Positions 15,568-24,207 are shown, counted from the stretch's first letter. The stretch is DNA of 34,663 nucleotides from Bacillota bacterium (GCA_016284575.1 JAEEPD010000059.1:1-34663); one strand, 5' to 3'. Notes: generated by a model not told the origin, from the sequence alone. Made by a program: numbers and translations.

Positions 15568-18500
15568 CTACTCCAGGAAATAGCGCTTCCTCTGCTCCGT
15601 GCTCAGCGTCCTGCCGCCGATGGCCCGGTCCGCCAGCTCCAGCAGCTCATTTCCTTCCATGCATCTGAGCAGGTAAAGCACGGTGCCGTCCCCGGTCCTT
15701 CCTATCAGCAGGCGGCTGCCGTCAGCCGCTGCGTCCTGAACGAAAAGCTCCCTGTCGTGAAGATCCAGCAGGCAGAAGCCGTCGACGGCCCTGCAGACTG
15801 CGCCGTCCTCCATGTAGGCCCCGTCTCTTCCGAAGAAGAACTCGGCCTTGTCCTCCGCGGGGATCTCGCCCTCTGCAGGCTCGTAAGGCGCCAGTGTCTC
15901 TCCGTCGAAGCTGTACCAGGCTCCGCCGCCGTCGGTGCTGTAGAGCAGCATCGCGCTGCCGTCTGCATTCAGCAGAGTCCTGGTGACCCCCAGGATGTCC
16001 AGCTCCAGATTTTCTCCGCTCCTGAGGTCCAGTATGTGGGTTTTATTCGAATAGATATAGACCGAAAGCTGATCGCCCCAGCCGGGCAGATTCGCGTCTG
16101 TTACCGTGCCGCCATAGCTCTTCCACCACTGGTGGCCGGAGCCGGCGCTGGTCCAGGTCTCCGTATCTATCACCAGCACATACTGGGCGTCGTTCTGCAC
16201 CCCGTGGATGATAATATACTTTCCCTGCCGTTCGAAATCGTTCGTCCACCAGCTGTCCTGAACGAGCTCGGAATGCAGCAGCTCCATGGTCCTTGAATCG
16301 AAGACATAAAAGACCCAGCGGCCGCCGAAAACGGTAAAATCGTCATCTGTCCAGACCGTCACCAGCTCAGAGCTGTCATCTGTTATTTCCTTTCCGTCCC
16401 CGTCCTTACCCCGGGCCTCCGGGTTGATGGTCTTCAGCTTTTCCCCTGTTTCCGCGTCGTAGACGAAGATCACGGACTTTCCGCTGTCATGAGCCTGGCC
16501 GAAGCGGACAATGAAGCGATCTCCCACCCTCGACATTTTATTGGCGTAGAGCACATTCATGCGGGATATGGTCTCAGCCACCGTATTCTCCCCGGTCCTG
16601 GTGTCCATCACGGTCAGATAGTATTCCTGATTCTCGCTCCTGTAGTACCAGAGCTTTTTTCCGTCCTTCGTAAGGACCGCCTTTGACGCCCCCATGATGC
16701 CGTTGCTCAGGGTCTGCGCCATGGCAGACTCGCTGCTCTTGTCCTGCCTCATCAGCCGGGACTTTTCGGGGCCCTTCAGCAGTATGTAGCTGTCGTCCAG
16801 AGAATTGCCCCATTCATCGTAGTTCACATAGCAGGCTTCTTCTATGTCGAAGTCCGCCTTGATGGTCTGCCGTATATCGCCGTAGGAGATGACAAGCACG
16901 GTATCCTCTTCGGAATCGCAGCAGAGCAGCGTGTTTCCGTCTGCCGAATAGTGCATGGTATCCACCGAGTTCCACTGGGTGGATACGGCCTCGGCCTTCT
17001 GCTGTGCCAGATCTATTATATAGAGCTTGTCCTGCTCCGTGGTGACTGCGATCTTGTCCTCCGTGGGGGAGGCGATCATGGACTCGAAATAGCTGCCGTC
17101 CAGCTCCTTGCAGCTTATCCGTGCCAGCTGCTCCTCGGAAACCGAATCCCAGATGAATATCCAGGCGTCCGAAAGCCCCACCACGTAGCGGCTGTCGAAG
17201 GAGCCGATGTAGTCGGAAACGAAATCCCTGCTCTGGGTGCTGTCGTATATGATCTCCCCGTCACTTCCGGGGATCTCGGTGCTGTAGCTGTGGATGATGC
17301 GCTCTTCAAAGCTCTCCGCATATGCGTTTGTACGGACCATAATGACGCTGGAGCTCCCCGGCCCGATTATGTTCGTAAGCACCAGATCGCTGTAGCGGTC
17401 GACACTTTCGGTGTTGGCAAGACCATCAGCCGGGAAGCGGACCAGATCCGAGAGGGAATTCTTTTCCGTATCGATCTCCCGGCTCCAGGTGTAGATGTTG
17501 TAGCTGTAGTACCAGGCAAATTCTGAAATGTCCCTCTCGGCTATCAGCCCGTCATCCCACCACTTGAAGTAAGTGTTGGGATAGAGCAGTGAATTTGTAA
17601 CCGTATCCCCCGACATCCTGAGCATGCCCACGCCGGTGGAATCCGTGTAGACTATGCGGGTAAGATCGTTTCCGATCACCACCTGGAAGGGGGCCCTGTC
17701 AAACTTCAGGGGGTAGTCCTTCTCCTCGCCGTTTTCCAGCCTGAAGCAGGCGGTATAGCCGGGCAGGGATTCGGAGCAGACTGCCAGGGTGACAGAATTG
17801 GCCCGGAAGCTCTTTATGGGGAAATTGAGATCCGTAAGGGGCAGGTAATTGCTGCTGACCCCGGAGATCAAAGCGCTTCTCAAGGCCGCCACAGCCTCCT
17901 CCGCCACGGGGCGGTCTGGGTCGTCGAAGTCATCCGGGAGGGCTTCCCTTGCCAGCAGCGTGGCCAGCATGCGGTCCCCGCCGGAATCCAGCAGGTCCTG
18001 GGCTCCGCTGGCCAGGAATTTGGATTGGGAGAGCAGCGCAGCGTTCCTCTCCGCCGTTATCTGGCGGTTTTTGACCACCGCATAGCCCAGAAAGCCGGAA
18101 AGCAGGGCCACGGCAGCCGCAAGCACGCCTGCGGCGATGCGGGTCCTTCTCTGCCTGGCCCTCTGCTTAAGGTCGTCGAAATTGACCCCCAGCATGGGAG
18201 CCAGTATTCGCAGCTTCTCCTCCTTCAGCTTCTTGAGGGACTCCTCAACTGTGGCGCCCCGGACGTCAGCCGCCAGAGGCTCCACCTCCACCCGCCTTCC
18301 GTCCTCCTCCCTGAAGCGCAGCTGCTCCGGGAAGGAATCCGCGGGTTCACCCTCCGCCAGTATGGTAAGGATGCGGTCCCGCCTGCCCAGGGAGATGAAA
18401 TAGTCCAGCTCCTCCATGCACCAGCGGGACTGGAGGTAGCGGGGAGAGCAGACGCATATGAGCCACTCGGAGTTCTCCAGGGCATGGTGGATGTCATCCC

Positions 18501-18690
18501 CCAGATCCACCGAAAGGGGAAGCTCGTCCTGATCCCTGAAGACCCGTCCCATACGGCTTATCCCCAGGGACTTTTTCAGCGCCCCGGGGATAGCATAGGT
18601 CTCGATCTGAGTATGCAGTTTTCTTGCTATGTCCTGATCCGGCGACTGATGCCGGTAGGATATGAAGGCCTTGTAACTGTACTGCTCCAT
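15568..18690 (-). CDS. TIR-domain membrane protein with beta-propeller-like receptor region
   Basis: 1040 residues. Residues 5-125 are a TIR domain: KAFISYRH at the start, a DQDELPLSVDLGDDI loop, CVCSPRYLQS, and SRWCMEELDYF, in which E94 aligns with the catalytic glutamate of NAD-cleaving TIRs. A basic segment (177-185) and one membrane helix (186-206) follow. The remaining ~830 residues are long runs of beta strands with repeated phrases such as YSADGNTLLCCDSEEDT and MHYSADG, typical of a WD40/YVTN-like propeller, so this part is predicted outside. The TIR would then be cytoplasmic. It could be a receptor-type NADase or a scaffold; no substrate is known. It starts six bases after an M42 peptidase stop codon, without a clear ribosome binding site, which suggests coupled translation. 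Confidence 0.85.
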   Translation of the reverse strand: MEQYSYKAFISYRHQSPDQDIARKLHTQIETYAIPGALKKSLGISRMGRVFRDQDELPLSVDLGDDIHHALENSEWLICVCSPRYLQSRWCMEELDYFISLGRRDRILTILAEGEPADSFPEQLRFREEDGRRVEVEPLAADVRGATVEESLKKLKEEKLRILAPMLGVNFDDLKQRARQRRTRIAAGVLAAAVALLSGFLGYAVVKNRQITAERNAALLSQSKFLASGAQDLLDSGGDRMLATLLAREALPDDFDDPDRPVAEEAVAALRSALISGVSSNYLPLTDLNFPIKSFRANSVTLAVCSESLPGYTACFRLENGEEKDYPLKFDRAPFQVVIGNDLTRIVYTDSTGVGMLRMSGDTVTNSLLYPNTYFKWWDDGLIAERDISEFAWYYSYNIYTWSREIDTEKNSLSDLVRFPADGLANTESVDRYSDLVLTNIIGPGSSSVIMVRTNAYAESFEERIIHSYSTEIPGSDGEIIYDSTQSRDFVSDYIGSFDSRYVVGLSDAWIFIWDSVSEEQLARISCKELDGSYFESMIASPTEDKIAVTTEQDKLYIIDLAQQKAEAVSTQWNSVDTMHYSADGNTLLCCDSEEDTVLVISYGDIRQTIKADFDIEEACYVNYDEWGNSLDDSYILLKGPEKSRLMRQDKSSESAMAQTLSNGIMGASKAVLTKDGKKLWYYRSENQEYYLTVMDTRTGENTVAETISRMNVLYANKMSRVGDRFIVRFGQAHDSGKSVIFVYDAETGEKLKTINPEARGKDGDGKEITDDSSELVTVWTDDDFTVFGGRWVFYVFDSRTMELLHSELVQDSWWTNDFERQGKYIIIHGVQNDAQYVLVIDTETWTSAGSGHQWWKSYGGTVTDANLPGWGDQLSVYIYSNKTHILDLRSGENLELDILGVTRTLLNADGSAMLLYSTDGGGAWYSFDGETLAPYEPAEGEIPAEDKAEFFFGRDGAYMEDGAVCRAVDGFCLLDLHDRELFVQDAAADGSRLLIGRTGDGTVLYLLRCMEGNELLELADRAIGGRTLSTEQRKRYFLE

Positions 18691-18696
18691 TTTATG

Positions 18697-19719
18697 TTAT
18701 GCTCTGCAAACAGCAGCTGCGATCAGCTTTGCGCCCTCCTCGATGTCCTTTATGCAGGCCGTCTCCTGAGGCGTGTGCATGTAGCGCAGAGGCAGGGAAA
18801 CTCCGCCGGTGGGAACGCCGCCGCGGCCCTTGTGAATGGGACCGCCGTCGGTGCCGCCCACAAGGCACACATCCCTCTGGACCTTCAGCTTGAGGGCCTT
18901 TGCGGTCTCCTCGATGTGGGCCACCACCGCGGGATGGCAGATAACGGAGCTGTCCATGATCATCACAGCCGGGCCCTTGCCTGTGCAGCAGGTGGCATCG
19001 GCCTCGCCGCCGGGAACATCGTTGGAATCAGTCACATCAAATATGAAGGCCATGTCCGGATCGACACCGTAGCCTGCGGTCTGAGCGCCTCTGGTGCCCA
19101 CCTCCTCCTGAACGGTGAACACGAAATAGAGGTCGTTTTCGCTTTCCTCCAGCTGCTCCATGGCCAGCAGCATCATGGCGCAGCAGGCCCTGTCGTCCAT
19201 GTAGGGACCGGTGATGTACTTGCCATTGGCGCTTACATAGCAGGGGCTGTCATAGACTGCCACATCCCCCACCTTTACGTACTTTTCGGCCTCCTCTTTC
19301 TTGCTTACGCCCAGGTCTATGTAGAGTCTGTCGAAGCTAAGATCCTTGGCCTCGGTGCCGGAATTGGCGTGGATGGTGCCCACGGTGCCGTTTGCAAAGC
19401 GCACAGGAAGCCCCACAATGTCCATGGGAGCGATGCCGCCCAGCTTTCCGAACTTAAGATAGCCGTCCCCGGTGATCCTGGTGACCATAAGCCCCAGGGA
19501 ATCCATGTGGGCCGCCATCAGAAGCTTCTGCGGAGCAGCCTCTGCCATATTGTCTGCAGAGGTAGGGGCCCTGTGGCAGATGAGATTGCCCAGGGTATCC
19601 ACCCTGCACTCAAAGCCCCTGTCCTCGGCCATTTTCTTTATAACATCGCGTACCTGGCCTTCCCAGCCGCTGGGGCCGTAGGCCTTGCTTAAAAGTTTAA
19701 CCAGTTCAACTGTATTCAT
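18697..19719 (-). CDS. M42 family metallo-aminopeptidase (copy 1)
   Basis: 340 residues. M42 enzymes are cobalt/zinc aminopeptidases that form dodecameric TET particles and trim short peptides in the cytoplasm. Metal and catalytic residues are visible: AHMDSLG, MDDRAC, the QEEVGTRG pair of glutamates, FDVTDSND and YMHTPQE. The start ATG directly follows the stop codon of copy 2 (TAG then ATG with one base shared in spacing), so translation is coupled. The next gene downstream encodes the TIR-propeller protein, six bases away. It is more similar in motif detail to copy 2 (QEE-GTRG) than to copy 3, while sharing YMHTPQE with copy 3. No signal peptide is seen. Substrate preference cannot be read from sequence. 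Confidence 0.93.
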   Translation of the reverse strand: MNTVELVKLLSKAYGPSGWEGQVRDVIKKMAEDRGFECRVDTLGNLICHRAPTSADNMAEAAPQKLLMAAHMDSLGLMVTRITGDGYLKFGKLGGIAPMDIVGLPVRFANGTVGTIHANSGTEAKDLSFDRLYIDLGVSKKEEAEKYVKVGDVAVYDSPCYVSANGKYITGPYMDDRACCAMMLLAMEQLEESENDLYFVFTVQEEVGTRGAQTAGYGVDPDMAFIFDVTDSNDVPGGEADATCCTGKGPAVMIMDSSVICHPAVVAHIEETAKALKLKVQRDVCLVGGTDGGPIHKGRGGVPTGGVSLPLRYMHTPQETACIKDIEEGAKLIAAAVCRA

Positions 19720-20805
19720 CTAATTAGCCTTCCCTTCTGCTAAAGCCTCAACAAAAAGCTTTGCCAGCCTGTATGCATTGTCCATGTCCTCCTCGGAGGC
19801 GATGGTGGATGCGGAGTGGATATTTCTTACGGCGACGGAGATGTTAGCGACCCTAATGCCCTCTAAGGAGCGCTGTATGGTGCTGGCATCGGTTCCGCCG
19901 GCGATCTTCTGCTTCACCTGCCAGGGCAGTCCCGCCTCATCCGCAAGACCCGTCAGAAGCTCAAAAAGCCCCCTGTCGTAGATGGCGCCGCCGTCCACAA
20001 GGCCTATCACAGGTCCTGCGCCCACGACGGTTATCTTGTTGTCTGCGGAGACCGTGGGAAGATCAGAGCAGCTGGCGCCCTCGAAAACTATGGCGATGTC
20101 CGGAGCCACACTGTAGGCCGCCCCATAGGCGCCTCTGGTGCCCAGCTCCTCCTGGACCGTGAAGGCATAGGTAACATCCATGGGAAGCTCCTCCTTCATC
20201 AGCTTCAGCATCATAGCGCAGCCGAAGCGGTCGTCTATGGCCTTGGCCTTGACGCGGCCTTCGCCGAATTCGACGAAATCGCTGTGGAAGACCACCTCGT
20301 CTCCCAGAGCCACATTCTCCATAGCCTCTTCCCTGCTGGAGGCGCCGATGTCTATGTACATCTCCTTAAAGTCCGGAGCCACCTCCCTGTCCTCCTTGGT
20401 TGTCAGGTGGATGGCCTTAAGACCTATGACGCCGGGCACCATGGCCTGGCCCACGTAGACCTTGCGGCCCAGGACCACCCGCTTGTCTATGCCGCCCATG
20501 CAGGCAAAGCGCAGATAGCCGTTGTCCTCTATGTGGGTGACGATGAAGCCGATCTCGTCCATGTGGGCAGCGATCATGAGCTTTGGAATGGAGCCTTCAG
20601 CCAGCCTCCCCGCCTTTTTAGCAGCCTTTACGGCCTTGGGGGAAGCCTTTTTTACGATATACAGCGTGCCCATGATGTCCGTGCGCATGTCCTCTTCGGA
20701 CACGCCGCAGTCCTCCATGGCAGTGCTTTTAATGAACTCCCTTACCGGGCCCTCGAAGCTGGATACTCCCGGCAGCAGGCAGAGCTCCTCTAAATATTCA
20801 AGCAT
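19720..20805 (-). CDS. M42 family metallo-aminopeptidase (copy 2)
   Basis: 361 residues. Active-site segments are complete: AHMDEIGFIV, KAIDDRFGCAMM, VQEELGTRGAYGA, VFEGASCSD and NIHSAST. The metal ligand segment VFEGA has Glu where copies 1 and 3 have Asp (FDVTD, SDVCQ), a difference seen among M42 subgroups that may alter metal or substrate choice. GGAGGAGG precedes the ATG. The first codons overlap the 3' end of copy 3 by 16 bases, and the stop codon touches the start of copy 1, so the three genes are translated as a coupled set. Cytoplasmic, no signal peptide. Confidence 0.93.
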   Translation of the reverse strand: MLEYLEELCLLPGVSSFEGPVREFIKSTAMEDCGVSEEDMRTDIMGTLYIVKKASPKAVKAAKKAGRLAEGSIPKLMIAAHMDEIGFIVTHIEDNGYLRFACMGGIDKRVVLGRKVYVGQAMVPGVIGLKAIHLTTKEDREVAPDFKEMYIDIGASSREEAMENVALGDEVVFHSDFVEFGEGRVKAKAIDDRFGCAMMLKLMKEELPMDVTYAFTVQEELGTRGAYGAAYSVAPDIAIVFEGASCSDLPTVSADNKITVVGAGPVIGLVDGGAIYDRGLFELLTGLADEAGLPWQVKQKIAGGTDASTIQRSLEGIRVANISVAVRNIHSASTIASEEDMDNAYRLAKLFVEALAEGKAN

Positions 20806-21839
20806 GTTCTTACCTCCTCCCCGGGTTCAAGGGCGAATTCAGCCATCAGCTCGCCCAGAAGCTCCAGATCCCGCAGGTTTATGACCTCCTGGGGGGTATG
20901 CATGTAGCGCAGGGGCAGGGACAGCACCGCGGTGGCGATCCCCTCCCTCTGGGTCTGGACGGCCCAGGCATCTGTTCCGGTGCGGCTGGGCGACACGGTT
21001 ATCTGCACGGGTATGCGCTTTTCAGCGGCAGCGGCGGTTATGCCGTGAGCCACAGCGGGCGCCACATTGGCTCCGATGGGCATTCTGGGACCCTCGCCCA
21101 GCTTTGAAATATAGTCTGTGGGCTTGCAGTCCGGGGTCCAGGCCTGGCAGACGTCGCTGGCGATGCACACGTCAGGATCGATGGCAAAGGAGGTCATGGT
21201 GGCGCCTCTGAGGCCCACCTCCTCGCTTATGGTCCCAACAAAATACACATCCCAGTGCAGCTGGCGATCCTTAAGAAGCTCCGCAGCGCGGCAGACAGCC
21301 AGGAAGCAGGCTCTGTCATCCAGGGACTTGCTGCAGACGCAGTCCTTTCCAAGCTCAAAGAAGGGTGAGCGGAAGCTTACGGGAGTGCCCACCGGGATCT
21401 CCCTTTCCGCCCTCTTCTGGCTCAGACCCACATCTATGCGAAGGTCCTTCATGGGTATGGATTTATTCATGGATTCGGGGCTTGCGCCATGGGGAGCAGC
21501 GGCTCCTATCACACCGAAATGGCGCTTTTTCGACAGCACGGTCACCTCTCTTCCGGGAAGCATCCTCTGATCCACTCCGCCCAGCTGGCCGAAGCGGAGG
21601 AAGCCCTCCTCGTGACCCGTAACTATCAGGCCGATCTCGTCGATGTGGGCGCAGATCATCAGCTTTCTGGCATTTTCCCTGCCGCAGCGCCTGATGCCCA
21701 CCACGTTATACATGGGATCCACGTAGATTTCGTCCACAAAGGGCTCAAGGATCCCTGCGCACAGCCCGGAGACATTGCATTCGAAGCCGCTGGGAGCAGT
21801 CTCGGTGCACAGCCTCTCGAGATCATCAAGTATGTTCAT
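20790..21839 (-). CDS. M42 family metallo-aminopeptidase (copy 3)
   Basis: 349 residues. Active-site segments are CAHIDEIGLIV, KSLDDRACFLAV, ISEEVGLRGATMT, ASDVCQAW and YMHTPQE, all with the expected His, Asp and Glu residues. It is the most divergent of the three (SEEVGLRG rather than QEE-GTRG). AGGAG lies before the ATG at 21839. It is the first gene of the array that runs M42-M42-M42-TIR-prmA. The hairpin at 21870-21890 separates it from the fusion gene upstream. I found no strong promoter in the 73-base gap, so read-through from the upstream gene remains possible. Confidence 0.92.
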   Translation of the reverse strand: MNILDDLERLCTETAPSGFECNVSGLCAGILEPFVDEIYVDPMYNVVGIRRCGRENARKLMICAHIDEIGLIVTGHEEGFLRFGQLGGVDQRMLPGREVTVLSKKRHFGVIGAAAPHGASPESMNKSIPMKDLRIDVGLSQKRAEREIPVGTPVSFRSPFFELGKDCVCSKSLDDRACFLAVCRAAELLKDRQLHWDVYFVGTISEEVGLRGATMTSFAIDPDVCIASDVCQAWTPDCKPTDYISKLGEGPRMPIGANVAPAVAHGITAAAAEKRIPVQITVSPSRTGTDAWAVQTQREGIATAVLSLPLRYMHTPQEVINLRDLELLGELMAEFALEPGEEVRTCLNI

Positions 21840-21869
21840 TGCACTCCTTTCTGTTTCTTCTTTAAATAA

Positions 21870-21890
21870 GGCCGCCCTTTTGGGACGGCC
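21870..21890 (-). terminator. Probable terminator after the fusion gene
   Basis: GGCCGCCC and GGGACGGCC pair as 8 bp with one bulged A around a TTTT loop. On the minus strand the stem is followed by TTATTT, a weak U-tract, so partial read-through into the M42 genes is plausible. Confidence 0.6.
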
Positions 21891-21912
21891 GGAAATACAA
21901 GCTTATGAAGAA

Positions 21913-24078
21913 CTAATCCCAAAGTCTGTCGGGATAGATTCCTTCCTTCTTTTTGTTGAGCATGGCATCCACCACCAGCTGACGGTCCTCCTTGTAGGTA
22001 ACGCCGTACCACTTGTCGGGGGAATGGAGCACCTTCACATCCGCCTTGCCCTCCTGGATGAGCTCGGAGGTGACGATGGGAATGTAGAACTCGCCCTTTA
22101 AGGGGTTCTCTCTCAGGATCCTGTAGATGTTTTCAGGAAGCCTTGCCTTGAGCTCGGTGATGATGCTGGGGGTGAAGCCAAAGAGGTTCATGGACACAGG
22201 AGTGCCTACGGGCACATCGGTCCAGCTGGCGCCGTCATCCTCTGTGAACTGGATCTTGTCGCCGTTCCACTGGATCTTGGTGCGCTCGTCGATCTTCTTG
22301 AGATGGCCCTGATCATCCATGGTGCAGACCCCTCTTGCCACGCTGCCGTGCTCGGAGAGGGTGTTTTCCACCTGATATGCCACCATGCAGTAATCATACT
22401 TGTCGCCGTCCTTGGCATGGCTCAGGTAGTCGTAGATGGTCTTGAAGGCGCCGGGGCCGTAGTAGTCATCGGCATTGACCACCGCAAAGGGCGCGTCGAT
22501 GATGTTTCTGGCAGCCAGAATGGCGTGACCGGTGCCCCAGGGCTTGACTCTGCCCTCGGGGATCTGTATGCCTGCAGGGATATCGGTCATGTCCTGATAG
22601 GCGTAGAGTATGTTCATGTGCTTTGCGGCACCGCGCTCCATCAGAGCCTTGAAATCCTCCTCGATCTCCTTCTTGATGATGCAGATGGCGGTCTCAAAGC
22701 CGGCCTTCCAGGCATCGTAAAGGGTGAAGTCGATGATGATCTCTCCGTTGGAGCCGATCTGATCTATCTGCTTGAGTCCGCCGTAGCGGCTGCCCATGCC
22801 TGCGGCCATTATGACAAGAACGGGCTTCTTGCGGTCCGGATCCGCCTTTTCAGATTCTGCTGCAGCTGCTGCAGCCTCAGCCTCAAGTCTTGCTGCCTCG
22901 GCCCTTTCAGCCTCCATCGCAGTCAGTCCATCCGCCATTTTGTTCACCGCCTCCTCGATATTTTCCCTGCTTGTGGAAAGATTCATGCGAACGAAGGGAG
23001 CAAACCTGTCGCCCCCGAACCAGCTGCCGTAATCGAAGGCCAGGCCGCATCTGTTTTCGCAGAAATCGCTGACCTCCTCCTGGGTCTGGAAATATTTATT
23101 CAGGCTGAGCCAGAGCAGATAGGTGCCCTGAAGGCTGCCCACCTCGATCTCAGGAGCCCTTTCCGCAAGCTGAGCCTTTACATACTCGTAATTGCTCCAG
23201 ATCTGGGCCTTCACCTCCTCCAGCCACTCTCTGCCCTTTCTGTAGGCAGCGGCGGCAGCCACGTAGCCGAAGGCATTGCCGGAGCTCACGTGGATGCGGT
23301 TCTGGAAGTCCTTGTAGCGGGCCCTAAGCTCATCGTCCGGAATGATGATTATGGAGTTCTGGGCAGCGGCTATGTTGAAACTCTTGCTGGCAGAGGTCAT
23401 TGTTATAAGGAAGCTGTCATAGTCCCCAAGGGTCGCTGTGGGGATGTGCTTGTGGTCCTCCCACTCGAAATCCTGATGGATCTCGTCGGAGACCACATAC
23501 ACTCCGTGCTTTTCGCAGATCTCCATCAGCTTTTTTATCTCCTCAGCGGTCCAGATGCGGCCCACGGGATTGGCCGGAGAGCAGAAAATGAAGAGCTTGA
23601 CGCCGTTTTCCACGATATCCTGCTCAAAGCGCTCAAAATCTATGGAATAATCCATCCCGCTGCGGACAAGGTCGCACATTATGAGCTTGCGGTCGTTGTC
23701 CTTTACGGCGTTGAGCATGGGATAATAGACCGGGGTAAGGGTGATGACGCCGTCTCCCGGCTTTGTGAGCATCAGAACGCTCCAGTAGAAGCCGGAGACC
23801 ACGCCGGGGCTGAAGCAGATCCATTCACGCTTTACATCATAGCCGTGATACATGCTCTCCCACTCGATGAAGGCATCGTAGTAGTCATCCGGGGGCATGG
23901 CGTAGCCCAGGGGAACATTCCTTGCATAGTCCGACAGGGCATCCCTGATGCAGTCTGCGCACTCAAAATCCATGTCTGCGATCCATAAGGGCAGCAGCTC
24001 GTCGCTGCCGTACTTCGACCACATACCGTCCCACTTGACGCTGTCCATACCGCGTCTGTCGATATACTTTAGACTCAT
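21913..24078 (-). CDS. Fusion of MalY/PatB-type PLP enzyme and nucleotidyltransferase
   Basis: 721 residues with two complete domains. Residues 1-385 are a fold-type I PLP enzyme like MalY/PatB C-S lyases: LWIADMDF near the start, SPANPVGR (167-174), SDEIHQDF (197-204) and PLP lysine K232 in TSASKSF. Residues 386-418 are an Ala/Glu-rich linker, probably helical. Residues 419-721 are a nucleotidyltransferase of the sugar-phosphate type, with MAAGMGSRYGG (424-434), KPWGTGHA (512-519) and the metal-binding NADDYYG (535-541). Each part looks active, and the reading frame is continuous across the junction. I do not know this pairing from characterised proteins. AGGAG lies eight bases before the ATG. 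It is a single-gene unit read from the promoter at 24179-24207. Confidence 0.9.
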   Translation of the reverse strand: MSLKYIDRRGMDSVKWDGMWSKYGSDELLPLWIADMDFECADCIRDALSDYARNVPLGYAMPPDDYYDAFIEWESMYHGYDVKREWICFSPGVVSGFYWSVLMLTKPGDGVITLTPVYYPMLNAVKDNDRKLIMCDLVRSGMDYSIDFERFEQDIVENGVKLFIFCSPANPVGRIWTAEEIKKLMEICEKHGVYVVSDEIHQDFEWEDHKHIPTATLGDYDSFLITMTSASKSFNIAAAQNSIIIIPDDELRARYKDFQNRIHVSSGNAFGYVAAAAAYRKGREWLEEVKAQIWSNYEYVKAQLAERAPEIEVGSLQGTYLLWLSLNKYFQTQEEVSDFCENRCGLAFDYGSWFGGDRFAPFVRMNLSTSRENIEEAVNKMADGLTAMEAERAEAARLEAEAAAAAAESEKADPDRKKPVLVIMAAGMGSRYGGLKQIDQIGSNGEIIIDFTLYDAWKAGFETAICIIKKEIEEDFKALMERGAAKHMNILYAYQDMTDIPAGIQIPEGRVKPWGTGHAILAARNIIDAPFAVVNADDYYGPGAFKTIYDYLSHAKDGDKYDYCMVAYQVENTLSEHGSVARGVCTMDDQGHLKKIDERTKIQWNGDKIQFTEDDGASWTDVPVGTPVSMNLFGFTPSIITELKARLPENIYRILRENPLKGEFYIPIVTSELIQEGKADVKVLHSPDKWYGVTYKEDRQLVVDAMLNKKKEGIYPDRLWD

Positions 24079-24150
24079 ATTCTATCTCCTGTTTGTCCGG
24101 AGACGCAGCCTTCTTATGACCGCCGCTTCCGGTTATTTTGCAACACAAAA

Positions 24151-24197
24151 CCCGCTCTTTTGGAGCTTGTTAAGCTATATAATACCAAAAGAGCGGG
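24151..24197 (-). terminator. Terminator-like hairpin overlapping the fusion-gene promoter
   Basis: CCCGCTCTTTTGG (24151-24163) and CCAAAAGAGCGGG (24185-24197) are perfect 13-bp inverted arms. The 21-base interval holds a smaller AGCTT-GTT-AAGCT hairpin. On the minus strand the stem is followed by TTTTGTGTT, suitable to end the upstream transcript from 24290-25438. Confidence 0.65.
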
Positions 24198-24207
24198 GCT
24201 TAGGCAA
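24179..24207 (-). promoter_or_regulatory. Promoter of the fusion gene
   Basis: On the minus strand, TTGCCT (24202-24207), 17 bases, TATTAT (24179-24184). The spacer is one arm of the long inverted repeat and the predicted start (about 24172) lies in its loop; the other arm is in the leader. The upstream terminator and this promoter therefore share the same DNA. Confidence 0.6.

Noticed and set aside
15568..18690. TIR gene as part of a Thoeris, CBASS or other known defence system
   Set aside because: No SIR2/SLOG effector, cyclase or other defence gene is adjacent; the neighbours are peptidases and prmA.
18025..19692. 555-codon plus-strand frame across the TIR and M42 genes
   Set aside because: It spans parts of two well-supported minus-strand genes, with no motif and no ribosome binding site of its own.
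22303..23988. 561-codon plus-strand frame opposite the fusion gene
   Set aside because: The minus-strand frame has clear PLP-enzyme and nucleotidyltransferase motifs; the plus-strand translation shows none and is a shadow of codon bias.
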